From: Haloprofundus halophilus
GTDB lineage: Archaea; Halobacteriota; Halobacteria; Halobacteriales; Haloferacaceae
Assembly: GCF_003439925.1 (NCBI RefSeq)
Contig: NZ_QQRR01000002.1
Coordinates: 372,001-436,000, forward strand
DNA: 64,000 nt
Direction: 5' to 3'
Positions 8,047 through 17,175 of this stretch are shown piece by piece; position 1 is the first letter of the stretch, and each line of letters starts with the position of its first letter. Below the pieces are notes generated by a model. It was not told the origin of the DNA, ran no database searches, and worked only from the letters and a program-made list of their open reading frames with translations. The translations under genes and the position numbers were made by a program.

Positions 8047-9282
8047 TCAAAGCAGCGGGAACGAGCGGTCGTTCCGCGCGGGGACGTAGAAGTTCGCCCG
8101 CGAAGTGACGCGGACGAAGTTGAGGATGCCGTTGTGTTCGCGGTCGGTTATCGCCGGACTGTCGTCGCGGACGTACCAGCCGTTCATCGCCTTGCGCGTC
8201 CGCCGGAAGTCGTCGAGTTTCCGCTGGAAGGCGACGAAGTGGACGCCGGGCTTCCCGCCGTCGACGGTGTTGAAGTCGCGCCGGAGCACCAGCGGTTCGT
8301 CGGTGTCGTCGCGGCGGACCTGCGCGACTTTCTCGTGGTGGCCGACGACGTCGTGGTCGCGGGCGTGTTCGCGGACCCGGTCGGAGAACGGGACGTCGTC
8401 GGTGAGGTTCGCCACGTCGTCTTCGGTGAACTCCGGCGAGAACATCCGCTGGATGCGCTCCCGCTCGGTCAACGCGCCGTACCAGTCGCGGAGGTTCACC
8501 GTCAGCCGACTGAGGTGCATCGTCGTCCCGTCGACGAACCGCCCCTCCGGGATGGCGACGCTCTCTTCACTCGGTTGGGTCCGCTTGCGCCCCGAGAAGA
8601 AGCCCATGAACATCTGCTCCTCGCCGGTCAGCGCGTCGCCGGGGACGCCCTCGGCGTCGGCGTGTTCGGCCGGGAGCCCCTCGCCGAGGAAGCCGGTCCG
8701 GCGGCCGCGGACGCGGAACACGTCGCCGAGGCGGTGGTCGACCGGTTCGCCTCCGATTCGGCTCCGGGAACCGAACAGCGCGTTCTCGGCGGCCGCGAGG
8801 TTCGACGGCAGGTCGCTCTCCAAGACGAGCGCGGCGTCGAACGACTGGAGGTTCGGTTCGTCCGTCCGCGACAGCACCTGCGGCGGCGAGACGGGGACGC
8901 GCGAGAGTTCGTCGATACGCTCGAAGTAGTTCGTCCCCCACGCCAGCGCGTGGAACAGTCCCTCGTGGTGCCAGTCGTACGCCGCTTCGAGCGTCCGCAT
9001 CGCACGCTCGACGGTTCGTGCGTCTTCGACCGAGGGGTCTCGACGCAGGTCGAGGAGGAGCACGCGGCGGTACCGAGCCTGCAACTCGTTGCCCGAGTCG
9101 TCGGTCGGGAGGTACTCGCCCTGCGCGAACTGGCGGTCCGGGAGGCGGTCGCTCCGCGGGTTGGCGGCGAGTCCCTCGACGCCGGGGCCGGTCGCCGGGT
9201 CCAACAGACGGCTACACCCCGCGAAGCCGGCGGCTCCTGTCACGACTGCGAGGCGACTGAGCGCAGTGCGTCGGGAGACCAC
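8047..9282 (-). CDS. Tat-exported lipoprotein, possibly DyP-peroxidase-like
   Basis: The protein begins with a twin-arginine signal (VSRRTALSRLAVV) followed by a lipobox ending in FAGC, so it should be exported folded and anchored as a lipoprotein. The mature ~390 residues resemble the haloarchaeal DyP-like Tat lipoprotein group (DUF7405-type, from memory). I cannot confirm the haem-ligand motif of true DyP peroxidases. The GTG at 9282 places the RR motif at the N-terminus, and a TTG at 9315 would add 11 residues. The opposing small-membrane-protein genes begin 130 bases away. Confidence 0.75.
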   Translation of the reverse strand: MVSRRTALSRLAVVTGAAGFAGCSRLLDPATGPGVEGLAANPRSDRLPDRQFAQGEYLPTDDSGNELQARYRRVLLLDLRRDPSVEDARTVERAMRTLEAAYDWHHEGLFHALAWGTNYFERIDELSRVPVSPPQVLSRTDEPNLQSFDAALVLESDLPSNLAAAENALFGSRSRIGGEPVDHRLGDVFRVRGRRTGFLGEGLPAEHADAEGVPGDALTGEEQMFMGFFSGRKRTQPSEESVAIPEGRFVDGTTMHLSRLTVNLRDWYGALTERERIQRMFSPEFTEDDVANLTDDVPFSDRVREHARDHDVVGHHEKVAQVRRDDTDEPLVLRRDFNTVDGGKPGVHFVAFQRKLDDFRRTRKAMNGWYVRDDSPAITDREHNGILNFVRVTSRANFYVPARNDRSFPLL

Positions 9283-9411
9283 GGTATCTGTGTACTGCAG
9301 TGGCGGCGTTCGCAAAAAACTGTCTGTCGGTTCGGTACACTGTCACGTCTGCCGTTCGAAACTCCCATCGACCGTACATTTATTCGCTCGCTCGCACAAC
9401 CTCCGTCAACG

Positions 9412-9564
9412 ATGTTTCCGACACTCCTTCACGCCCGGGGCGTGACGGGTATCAACGGGCCGATCTCGCTGGAGGTCGCGCTCGTCTCGCTCGGGTTCGG
9501 AGCCGTCGTCCTCGGGTTCGTCGCGTACGACGCCTACCGCGCGTACGGGGAGTACGAGTCGTGA
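9412..9564 (+). CDS. Tiny single-pass membrane protein, 50 aa
   Basis: It begins MFPTLLHARGVTG and has one hydrophobic segment at about residues 19-39 (LEVALVSLGFGAVVLGFVAY), then an aromatic/charged tail (DAYRAYGEYES). A CATTTATT element lies near 9377-9384. The stop overlaps the GTG of the next gene in a GTGA arrangement, so the three small genes 9412-10071 form one transcription unit. Confidence 0.72.
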   Translation: MFPTLLHARGVTGINGPISLEVALVSLGFGAVVLGFVAYDAYRAYGEYES

Positions 9565-9842
9565 GCGGCGCGTCTCGGTCGTTCGCCGCCGCCGTTCCGA
9601 GCGCCGAGCGGACGCTCTACTACCTCCGGGCGACGGTGTACCTCCTCGCGTCGCTGCTGTGCTTTTCGCTGCTCGTCGTCGGAACCGTCGCGGTCATCGC
9701 CGAACTGAAAGGGACCTGGCACTGGGCGATACATCTCGAATCGACTATCAGTTACATGGGTCTGTTCGTCGCGGCGTTGATGGTGCCGCTCGTGCCGCTC
9801 ACGGCGGCACTGTTCGTCTCTCGGTGGTGGTTCGATGCGTAG
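9561..9842 (+). CDS. Small two-pass membrane protein, 93 aa
   Basis: The GTG start at 9561 overlaps the preceding stop. There are two hydrophobic segments (about residues 27-50 and 65-88) separated by a polar loop containing GTWHW. The following gene encodes a protein with the same layout and a TWEW at the equivalent place, so the two look like diverged tandem duplicates. The function is unknown. Confidence 0.72.
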   Translation: MSGASRSFAAAVPSAERTLYYLRATVYLLASLLCFSLLVVGTVAVIAELKGTWHWAIHLESTISYMGLFVAALMVPLVPLTAALFVSRWWFDA

Positions 9843-10071
9843 CCGCTCGGTCGCCGCGCTTCGCCGGTTCGCCGCGGTCTCCGTCGCCGGACTCGTCCTA
9901 TCTGTGTTGGGTGTCGCCGTCGTCGCCATCGTCGCCGAGTCGTACGCGACCTGGGAGTGGTACTTTCGGATGGAACAGGCGATGAGCTTGCTGATGCCGG
10001 TGACGATGGCGTTCCTCGGCCTCTCCCTCGTTTCGGGGTTCGGCGTCGTCTACGCGGCCGACCGGCGCTGA
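9835..10071 (+). CDS. Small two-pass membrane protein, 78 aa
   Basis: The ATG overlaps the preceding gene by 8 bases. Two hydrophobic segments (about residues 13-34 and 47-71) flank a loop with the motif TWEWYFRMEQ, which aligns with TWHWAIHLES of its neighbour. The paired genes may encode subunits of a small heteromeric membrane complex, but that is inference from layout only. Confidence 0.72.
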   Translation: MRSRSVAALRRFAAVSVAGLVLSVLGVAVVAIVAESYATWEWYFRMEQAMSLLMPVTMAFLGLSLVSGFGVVYAADRR

Positions 10072-10285
10072 GCGGTCCCGCGCGATGCGGCCGTCCGGCG
10101 GACAGTCCCAATCTGTTATGGAATCAGGTTTTCTATAGGTGAAAGCGTACACCGATTCGGTTGTCAGCACGTTCCGCTCTGCGGCCTGATGGGGGGCGGA
10201 GTCTCGGCAAGTCGTTCTTGTGCTCGGCTCGCTGGCTGACAATCGGTACTCGACACCCGCGAGCGACAGCCAGCGACGCGAGTCC

Positions 10286-10915
10286 CTACGAGACCATCTG
10301 CGCGACGAGTTCGTCTTCGAACTCGACGAGACCGTCGAAGACGAGCGCCGCCGCCCGGAACAGCGGTTCCTCCGTCTCGTCGAGCACGTCGTCGACGAAC
10401 GCCTCGTGCCACGCGGACAGATGCTCGTCGAGGAAGACGCGTTCGTAGCCGAACGCCTCCTCGGCCCCGTGGTACTGTCGTTCGACGAGGTAGCGCAGGA
10501 ACGCGAGTTCGACGGCGATGAAGTCGTTCTCCTCGCCGTACTCCTCGGGGGGTTTCCAACCGGCGGCGCCGTAACTGGCTTCGACTCTCGCGAGCCCCTC
10601 GCCGATGAAGTCGGTGTCCGCGCGGTAGTACGTCTCGTGCGCCAGGACGGGCGGACGCGGTCCGACGAACACCCGCGTGTACTCTCGCGCCAGGTCGTCG
10701 CGGACCGCCGCCGGGTCGCGGCCCTCGTTGTCGGCGACGAACTGTCGAAGCAGGTCGAACCCCTCGTCCAACGACTCGTTCACCTCCGCGTCCGGCAGCT
10801 GGAGGCCGTCGCCGAGCAGGTTCGAGAGGAGCGACTCGTCGGGGACGTCCCAGAACACCTCGACGACGAAGTCCAGCAGTTCGAGGCGGGCGTCGTAGAC
10901 GGCGGCGTCGTCCAT
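10286..10915 (-). CDS. TorD/DmsD-family redox-enzyme maturation chaperone
   Basis: A 209-aa all-helical protein of the TorD family. It contains the family-type segment RVFVGPRPPVLAHETYYR (about residues 86-103), a halophile version of the LFxGPxxPxxxPYESxY motif. These cytoplasmic chaperones bind the Tat signal and assist cofactor insertion for molybdenum enzymes. Its ATG overlaps the stop of the HdrA/MvhD-like gene by one base (TGATG), and the Tat-exported formate dehydrogenase catalytic subunit is divergently encoded, which is the likely client. Confidence 0.85.
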   Translation of the reverse strand: MDDAAVYDARLELLDFVVEVFWDVPDESLLSNLLGDGLQLPDAEVNESLDEGFDLLRQFVADNEGRDPAAVRDDLAREYTRVFVGPRPPVLAHETYYRADTDFIGEGLARVEASYGAAGWKPPEEYGEENDFIAVELAFLRYLVERQYHGAEEAFGYERVFLDEHLSAWHEAFVDDVLDETEEPLFRAAALVFDGLVEFEDELVAQMVS

Positions 10916-13041
10916 CACCGGCCACCTCCGTGTTCGAACAGCAGCCCGGCGCGACAGTCCCCGCAGTAGTCGAAGACGCTCGCGTCGGCGTTCGGCGCGA
11001 CGCCTTCGACCACGTCGCCGACTTCGCCTTTCACCTTCTCGATGGAGCCCCGACTGGCGAACGGCTTCCCGCAGCGGACGCACTCGGCCATCTCGCCCTC
11101 GTACACCGTCTCCCAGCGCTCGCCGCCGTTGCGCTCGGGGAGTCGAGAGAGGTCCAACCCCGTCTCGATGGTGATGGCCGTCTCCGGACAGCCCTCCTCG
11201 CAGAGCCCGCAGTTGACGCAGTCCTCGTGGCTGAACTGTAGGTCGCCGTCGGCCGTCCGCCGGATGGCGTCGGTCGGACAGAGCGTCGAACAGGTCGGCG
11301 TGAGGTTGCACGCGTCGCTCACCGCCATCAGTCCGAACGTCTCCAGCCCCCGAATCACGTCCCGGTCGGGGTCGGCGCGGTCGACGATGGCTCGAACGCT
11401 CTCCAGCGCCCAGTCGTGGGTGTTGAACGCCGGGTTCGGCTTGTCGTCGCGGACGACGCCCGTCGCGCGGTGTTCGCCCGCCGGAACCGGCGTCTCCGAG
11501 AGGCCGTCGACGAACCCTTCGACCGCTTCGACGAACGACTCGTGGTCGTCGGGGCCGGGCGCGAAGAACCCGACGCGCTCGCCGAGGCCGAGGTCGGCCG
11601 TCGCGCGGTTCAGCCGCTCGACGAGTTCGGCTTTCGGGTCCGGCCCGGAGTGCAGACAACTGTCCCCGCAGCCGACGATGGCGACGCCGTCGGCCCCCGC
11701 AGCGAGCGCGTGCAGCACGTGCGCTTCGCCGACGGTGTCGGTGCAGTTCACGGAGACGGGCAGGATGGGCGGGTAGGTGAGGTCGGTACCGCTGGCGGCG
11801 CGGCGGCCGTAGGCGCGGAGCGCGTCGGCGGCGCGCTCCGAACAGACGAACGCGATAACCGGCGTCTCGATTCCCTTCTCACCCCGGCTGAACAGCCAAC
11901 CGCCGCCCTGCTCCTCGACGTCGAGAAGGGCTTCGACCTCGCGGGCGAGGCGCTCGTTCGAGGGTTCGCGGAGCATCGTCGCGCCTGTCGGGCAGGCGCT
12001 CGTACACGCGCCGCAGTCCTGACACGCCACCTCGTCGAACTCGACGGAGTCGACGGTCGGTCGCCGGACGGCGTCGTGGGGGCAGGCGTCGGTACAGGCG
12101 GTACAGCCCCGCTGGCTCGACTCGCCCGCGGCGCAGACGTCCAGCTCCAAGTCGAGATACTTCGGTTTCGTGACGCCGCCGAGGAGACTCTCGACGGCCG
12201 CGACGGTTCCGGCGTCGACGGGGCCGGTGTAGAAGCCGAGTCGGCCGCCGCGGGCGACCGAGGGCGAGTCGGGGGAGACCACCTGGTCGGCGTCGATGGT
12301 TCGTTCGACGCCCGAGCGGTCGATGGCGTCGGTCGGACAGCACTCCTCCCACTCGCCGCCGGGAGCCTCGGGGTCGACGTCGACGGGGTAGCGCGTCAGC
12401 ATCCCGCCGGGCCCCTCCTTCACGCACTTCATGCAGGAGACGCAGTCCTCCGTCACCTCCGCTCGGAGCGTCACCTCGAACTCGCCGAACTCGCCCTCGA
12501 CGCCGACGACGCGGCCGCGTTCGACGGTCACGTCCGAGAGGTCGGCGTCGACGCCGTGGAAGTCGCGACCGTCGGCGACGAGCGTCACCTCGGCGGAGTC
12601 TGCGAGCGCGGCGGCCGTCTCGGCGTCGCCGACGACGACGACGGCGTCGCCGGCCTCGCCCGTGACGGTTCGGGTCGCCGCCTCGTGTTCGAGTCCGGCG
12701 CGGCGCGCGTTCAGCAGACGAGCGGTCTTGTCCGTGGCCGCGTCGCGCTCGTGAACCCACCCCGCGCCCGCGCGGTGGTCGACGAACGAGGTGGCCTCCG
12801 GGTGGAGGCCTTTCTCCTCCGCGAGCGCGCGGAAGCGCCGTTGGCAGCCCGAATCCGGGGCGGTGACGAGCAACTGGTCGAGTTCGTACTCGTCGACGAG
12901 TTGCGCCATCGCGGGGAGGCCGTCCTCGCACAGGAGCGTCGAACTGGCGACGACGTCCACGTCGCGGACGCCGTCTCGCGCGCGTTCCAGGTCGATGTCG
13001 CAGGTGTCGCCGCACGAGCAGACGAAAGCGCCGACGTTCAT
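10915..13041 (-). CDS. HdrA-like/MvhD/polyferredoxin fusion protein
   Basis: A 708-aa electron-transfer protein in five parts. Residues 1-120 match the HdrA N-terminal domain (GAFVCSCGDTCDID, cysteine at 38, GC at 65-66, GWVHERD). Residues 128-195 are a short remnant where HdrA carries its FAD domain. Ferredoxin cysteine clusters lie at about 200-235, 303-320 and 340-350. An MvhD-type domain occupies 394-465, with Cys400, 433, 458 and 462. Two more clusters lie at 578-588 and 608-619, then paired CxxC at 654-657 and 693-696. The start is at MNVGAF (13041). The divergent formate dehydrogenase suggests it accepts or relays those electrons. Confidence 0.85.
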   Translation of the reverse strand: MNVGAFVCSCGDTCDIDLERARDGVRDVDVVASSTLLCEDGLPAMAQLVDEYELDQLLVTAPDSGCQRRFRALAEEKGLHPEATSFVDHRAGAGWVHERDAATDKTARLLNARRAGLEHEAATRTVTGEAGDAVVVVGDAETAAALADSAEVTLVADGRDFHGVDADLSDVTVERGRVVGVEGEFGEFEVTLRAEVTEDCVSCMKCVKEGPGGMLTRYPVDVDPEAPGGEWEECCPTDAIDRSGVERTIDADQVVSPDSPSVARGGRLGFYTGPVDAGTVAAVESLLGGVTKPKYLDLELDVCAAGESSQRGCTACTDACPHDAVRRPTVDSVEFDEVACQDCGACTSACPTGATMLREPSNERLAREVEALLDVEEQGGGWLFSRGEKGIETPVIAFVCSERAADALRAYGRRAASGTDLTYPPILPVSVNCTDTVGEAHVLHALAAGADGVAIVGCGDSCLHSGPDPKAELVERLNRATADLGLGERVGFFAPGPDDHESFVEAVEGFVDGLSETPVPAGEHRATGVVRDDKPNPAFNTHDWALESVRAIVDRADPDRDVIRGLETFGLMAVSDACNLTPTCSTLCPTDAIRRTADGDLQFSHEDCVNCGLCEEGCPETAITIETGLDLSRLPERNGGERWETVYEGEMAECVRCGKPFASRGSIEKVKGEVGDVVEGVAPNADASVFDYCGDCRAGLLFEHGGGR

Positions 13042-13093
13042 ACCCACGACAACTCGTAGCACCCACGAAAGCCTTTGCGTGCCAACAATCCGC

Positions 13094-13105
13094 TACCATA
13101 CGGTA
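13094..13105. promoter_or_regulatory. Candidate operator TACC-N4-GGTA in the divergent formate dehydrogenase promoter
   Basis: TACCATACGGTA forms a 4+4 inverted repeat about 53 bases upstream of the HdrA-like start and about 147 bases upstream of fdhA. The 210-base divergent region also holds AT-rich CGTAATTTAATGG (about 13142-13154). Both are plausible control elements. The half-sites are short and could arise by chance. Confidence 0.35.
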
Positions 13106-13251
13106 ATCTCGCCCGCGGAACGGGTTAATGGGACATTCCTCCCGTAATTTAATGGTCTTTGCTAGCAGATATCTTACCAACGCATGCGCCCACGACGAAA
13201 ACGAGGCGAGTCGAATCGGGACGAGAGAACGACCGAACGAGACACTCAGGA

Positions 13252-16200
13252 ATGAGCACAGAACCGGTTTCGCTGGACTTGGACAGGCGGTCCTTCCTCA
13301 AGGCGAGCGCGCTCGCGGGTGCCGTCGCTCTCGGCGGGGGCGGTGCCGGACAGGCGCTCGCCCAGAGCGAGGAGGGTGAGACGGACGGCACCGACACGGA
13401 GGGGGAACTGACGAAGACGATCTGCAACTTCTGCGCGGTCGGTTGCGGCTTCCGCGCCGAACGGAAGGGCAACGCGTTCGTCGGACAGGAGCCCTGGCAC
13501 GAGAACCCCATCAACAACGGGTCGCTCTGCTCGAAAGGGGCGGCCATCTACGGGAGCGAACACTCGCCGAAGCGGCTGAAACATCCGCTGAAGAAGGTCG
13601 ACGGCGAGTGGCGGAAGATCTCCTGGTCGCAGGCGTACGACGAGATCGCGAGCGAACTCGAGCGCATCCGCGAAGAGTACGGCCCGGACAGCACGATGTG
13701 GCTCGGCAGCGCGCACCACTCCAACGAGGAGGCGTACGCGTTCCGGAAACTCGCGTCGCTGTACGGGACGAACAACTGCGACCACCAGGCGCGCATCTGC
13801 CACTCGACGACGGTCGCCGGCCTCGCGAACACGTGGGGCTACGGCGCGATGACGAACACTATCAACGACTACCGCAACTTCGACCTCAACATCATCATCG
13901 GGCAGAACCCCGCCGAGGCGCACCCGATTGCGATGCAGCACATCCTCGAAGGCCAGCGTCGCGGCGGCACCATCGCCTCCGTCGACGCGCGCTTCACGAA
14001 GACGTCGGCGCACGCCGACCACTTCTACCGCATCCGCCCGGGGACGGACGTGGCGCTGATGATGGGGCTGATGTACTACCTGCGCGAACAGGACGAACTC
14101 GACCGGGAGATGCTGAACGGACGGGTGAACGGCTGGCCGGACATCGACCGCAACCTCGACCAGTACGACCTCGAAACCGTCGCCGACATCACGTGGATAA
14201 GCGAGGAACAGATACAGGAGTTGGGCGACCTCGTCATCGAGAACAAGCCGAACGTCCAGATAGAGTGGGCGATGGGCGGCACCCAGCACAACAACGGGAC
14301 GCAGAACATCCGGTCGTACGCGCTGGCGAGTCTCGCCTCCGGCAGCGCCGCCCGCAGCGGCGGCGGCCTGCAGGTGATGCGCGGGCACGCGAACGTCCAG
14401 GGGGCGACCGACCTCGCGGTTGCGAGCCACATCCTGCCGGGCTACTACTCGGTGTCGTCGGCCGGGTCGTGGCAGTACTGGGCCGACGTCTGGTCGCAGA
14501 GTCCGTACACGAGCGGCAGTATCAGCTTCCGCGAACTGTACGACCGCTACGACCTGATGCCGAGCGATCAGTACGCCCGACAGGACGAGTACGTCAACTA
14601 CGACAAGTCGTCGAACCCCGACGAATCCAGCGCCGCGGGCCCGAGCGACGACGAAATCGACGACTCGTTCCCGAGCGAGCGCTCGATGATGTTCCAGAAC
14701 GGGCTGACCGTCGCCCGGTGGTTCGACGCCGCGCTCCCGCAGGAACAGCGACTCAACGAGACGCCAATCTACCAGCCGAACCCGGTGAAGGCGGCGTTCT
14801 TCTGGGGCCACTCGGCGAACTCCATCAGCGAGATGGAGCAGATGCGCGACGGGATGGACCTGCTCGACTTGCTGGTCGTCGTCGACGTGTTCCCCTCGCT
14901 GGCGTCGGTGATGGCCGACCGCTCCGACGGCGTCATCATCCTCCCGGCGGCGAGTCAGTACGAACACTACCGTTCGCTGACGAACTCCCACCGGTCGGTG
15001 CAGTGGAGCGACCCGGTTCGCAACCCCTCGCACAACACGAAACCCGACCTGCAGATAATGCAGGAACTCGCCGACCGACTCGGCTTCGGCGACCACTTCG
15101 ACTGGGGAACCGGCCCCGAACTGTACAGCGGCAAAAGCACGTATCAGGACGTGCTCCGGGAGATCAACCTCGGCGTTCGAACCATCGGCTATCAGCAGGA
15201 CCCCGAGCGACTGGAGAGCCAGCGCGAGTACGACTGGGCGTTCAGCACCGAGGACCTGAAGGCGACCCAGGGGCCGCACGAAGGCGAGTTCTGGCAACTC
15301 CCGTGGCCCTGTTGGGGCGAGGGCCACCCCGGCACGCCCATCATCTGGACCGACGACTTAGACCCCAACGAGGGCGGCCACGACTTCCGCGCCCGGTGGG
15401 GGACGACCGCGCCGAACCCGCAGGAGTGGAACGAGATGACGACGCCCTCGCAGGACTACCCGCTCCGAGCGACGTTCGACCAGCAGGGCGAGGAGGGGTT
15501 GAACCTGCTTCGCGACTCGTTCAACCCCGACTGGTGGAACGGGTCGGGGCCGATTCGCGGCGTCCCGCAGTATCCCGGCTTCACGACGACGCTGCCCGAA
15601 GATTTGGAGAACGCCGACGCGCCGAACCTCCCGACGCGGTACGCGCTCGACCCGACGAAGTCGGTGCTCGACGCCGCGCGTGACATGAACGAGCGCTTCG
15701 ACTGGGCGGAGTTCGACCTCGACGACTACCGCCCCTACGACTTCAAACAGCCGGACCCGCCGACGGGTCGGGCGAAGGCTCGCGCGGTCGCGTGGAACTT
15801 CCTCGACCCGATTCCGGTCCACCGCGAACCCATCGAGAGTCCGCGACCGGACCTCGTCGAGCGGTGGCCGGCGAACGGCCAGCAGCGGAACTTCTACCGC
15901 CTCGACCAGGACAACGCGACGGTCCAGGAAGATGCGACGCGGAAAGCCGCCGAGAACGGCTTCGACGTCATCATGACGACGGGACGGCAGGTCGAACACC
16001 AGGGCGGCGGCTCCGAGAGCCGCTCGAACATCTTCCTGGCGGACCTGCAACCGCACATGTACGCCGAGATAACGCCGAACATGGCCGAGGAACTCGGCGT
16101 CGACGGCGGTGACCTGGTCGTCGTCTCGACGACCGACCGCGGATCGATTCTCGTGAAGGCGCGGGTGACGAACCGCCCGAACGACCGCGAGACGTTCCTC

Positions 16201-16497
16201 CCGTTCCACTGGGGCGGCGTCTGGCGCGGCAAGAGCTTAGAGGAGCGCTACCCCGACGGGACGGTACCGTTCGCGCTGGGCGACAGCGTGAACCTCATCA
16301 CGTCGAAGGGGTACGACGTCGAGACGCAGATGCAGGAGACGAAGGCGGCGATGGTGAAGGTGCGGCCGGCGACGCAGGAACTCGTCGACGAACTCAACAT
16401 GGGCGTCGACCTGTCGGCGCTGGAGTTCCCGCAGGACCGCGACAACGTCGGGACGCAGAAGGACTTCGACGTCCGCGACTCGAAAACCGTCCAATGA
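13252..16497 (+). CDS. fdhA: Formate dehydrogenase catalytic subunit (Tat-exported, cysteine form)
   Basis: A 1081-aa molybdopterin oxidoreductase that oxidises formate to CO2 outside the membrane. The Tat signal DRRSFLK is at residues 11-17. The N-terminal [4Fe-4S] ligands are Cys58, Cys61, Cys65 and Cys93. The active-site run ARICHSTTVAG places Cys183 followed by His184 where FdnG-type enzymes have selenocysteine-His. The C-terminal pterin-binding domain (about 940-1060) includes TTGRQVEHQGGGSESR. The ATG at 13252 gives the Tat N-terminus; the upstream frame extension is rejected. It is the first gene of a four-gene operon. Confidence 0.92.
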   Translation: MSTEPVSLDLDRRSFLKASALAGAVALGGGGAGQALAQSEEGETDGTDTEGELTKTICNFCAVGCGFRAERKGNAFVGQEPWHENPINNGSLCSKGAAIYGSEHSPKRLKHPLKKVDGEWRKISWSQAYDEIASELERIREEYGPDSTMWLGSAHHSNEEAYAFRKLASLYGTNNCDHQARICHSTTVAGLANTWGYGAMTNTINDYRNFDLNIIIGQNPAEAHPIAMQHILEGQRRGGTIASVDARFTKTSAHADHFYRIRPGTDVALMMGLMYYLREQDELDREMLNGRVNGWPDIDRNLDQYDLETVADITWISEEQIQELGDLVIENKPNVQIEWAMGGTQHNNGTQNIRSYALASLASGSAARSGGGLQVMRGHANVQGATDLAVASHILPGYYSVSSAGSWQYWADVWSQSPYTSGSISFRELYDRYDLMPSDQYARQDEYVNYDKSSNPDESSAAGPSDDEIDDSFPSERSMMFQNGLTVARWFDAALPQEQRLNETPIYQPNPVKAAFFWGHSANSISEMEQMRDGMDLLDLLVVVDVFPSLASVMADRSDGVIILPAASQYEHYRSLTNSHRSVQWSDPVRNPSHNTKPDLQIMQELADRLGFGDHFDWGTGPELYSGKSTYQDVLREINLGVRTIGYQQDPERLESQREYDWAFSTEDLKATQGPHEGEFWQLPWPCWGEGHPGTPIIWTDDLDPNEGGHDFRARWGTTAPNPQEWNEMTTPSQDYPLRATFDQQGEEGLNLLRDSFNPDWWNGSGPIRGVPQYPGFTTTLPEDLENADAPNLPTRYALDPTKSVLDAARDMNERFDWAEFDLDDYRPYDFKQPDPPTGRAKARAVAWNFLDPIPVHREPIESPRPDLVERWPANGQQRNFYRLDQDNATVQEDATRKAAENGFDVIMTTGRQVEHQGGGSESRSNIFLADLQPHMYAEITPNMAEELGVDGGDLVVVSTTDRGSILVKARVTNRPNDRETFLPFHWGGVWRGKSLEERYPDGTVPFALGDSVNLITSKGYDVETQMQETKAAMVKVRPATQELVDELNMGVDLSALEFPQDRDNVGTQKDFDVRDSKTVQ

Positions 16498-16506
16498 GGT
16501 GATACG

Positions 16507-17175
16507 ATGGCCACAAACAACACGAACGAAACGAAGATGTCACAGGGTGTCATGAGCGTCGGCGAGGACGCGCGAATCTTCCCCGACGTGGAGGCGTGTA
16601 TCGACTGCGGCGGCTGCGTCGTCGCCTGTAAACGGACGTGGGACGTCCCGCGGGACGAACAGCGAATCAGCATCTCGACGATGCTCGAAGGCGAGGAGGC
16701 GGCGGCGGGACTCAACGCCCACAGCGCGAAGGCGCTCAGGCAGGGCCAGAACCCCGGCGAGACGAGCGTGCCGATGCAGTGTTACCACTGCGAGAACGCA
16801 CCGTGCGTCTCGGTCTGCCCGACCGACTCGCTGTTCAAGAAGGAGAACGGGTTCGTCGAGGTCCGCGACGACCTCTGCGTCGGCTGTCAGTACTGCCTGT
16901 CGGCGTGTCCGTTCGGCGCGCCGCAGTTCCCCGACGCCGACGAGGGCGCGGCGAAACTGTTCGGCACCGGCGGCACGATGGACAAGTGTACGATGTGCGA
17001 GGAACGCCAGGACGTCGGCAAGGGTCCGGCCTGCGCCGAGGAGTGCGCCACCGACGCGCTCCTCGTCGGCACCGCCGGTCAGATAGCCGAGGAACTCGAC
17101 AAGCGCGGTAGCGCGTCGTTCTTCAACTCGGAGGCGATGGAGATCATCTTCGGCGAAGACGCGGAGGCGTTCTGA
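16507..17175 (+). CDS. fdhB: Formate dehydrogenase iron-sulfur subunit
   Basis: A 222-aa ferredoxin-like subunit with four cysteine clusters: CIDCGGCVVAC, CYHCENAPCVSVC, CVGCQYCLSAC and CTMC with later CAEEC. This is the DmsB/FdnH-type layout that passes electrons from the catalytic subunit to the membrane cytochrome. It lacks its own Tat signal, so it is presumably exported with fdhA. It starts 9 bases after fdhA, and its stop overlaps the next ATG (TGATG). Confidence 0.92.
   Translation: MATNNTNETKMSQGVMSVGEDARIFPDVEACIDCGGCVVACKRTWDVPRDEQRISISTMLEGEEAAAGLNAHSAKALRQGQNPGETSVPMQCYHCENAPCVSVCPTDSLFKKENGFVEVRDDLCVGCQYCLSACPFGAPQFPDADEGAAKLFGTGGTMDKCTMCEERQDVGKGPACAEECATDALLVGTAGQIAEELDKRGSASFFNSEAMEIIFGEDAEAF

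Noticed and set aside
13786-13810. Possible selenocysteine codon in the formate dehydrogenase active site
   Set aside because: The codon is TGC (cysteine 183). No in-frame TGA is present, so a selenocysteine form is excluded despite yqeC being nearby.
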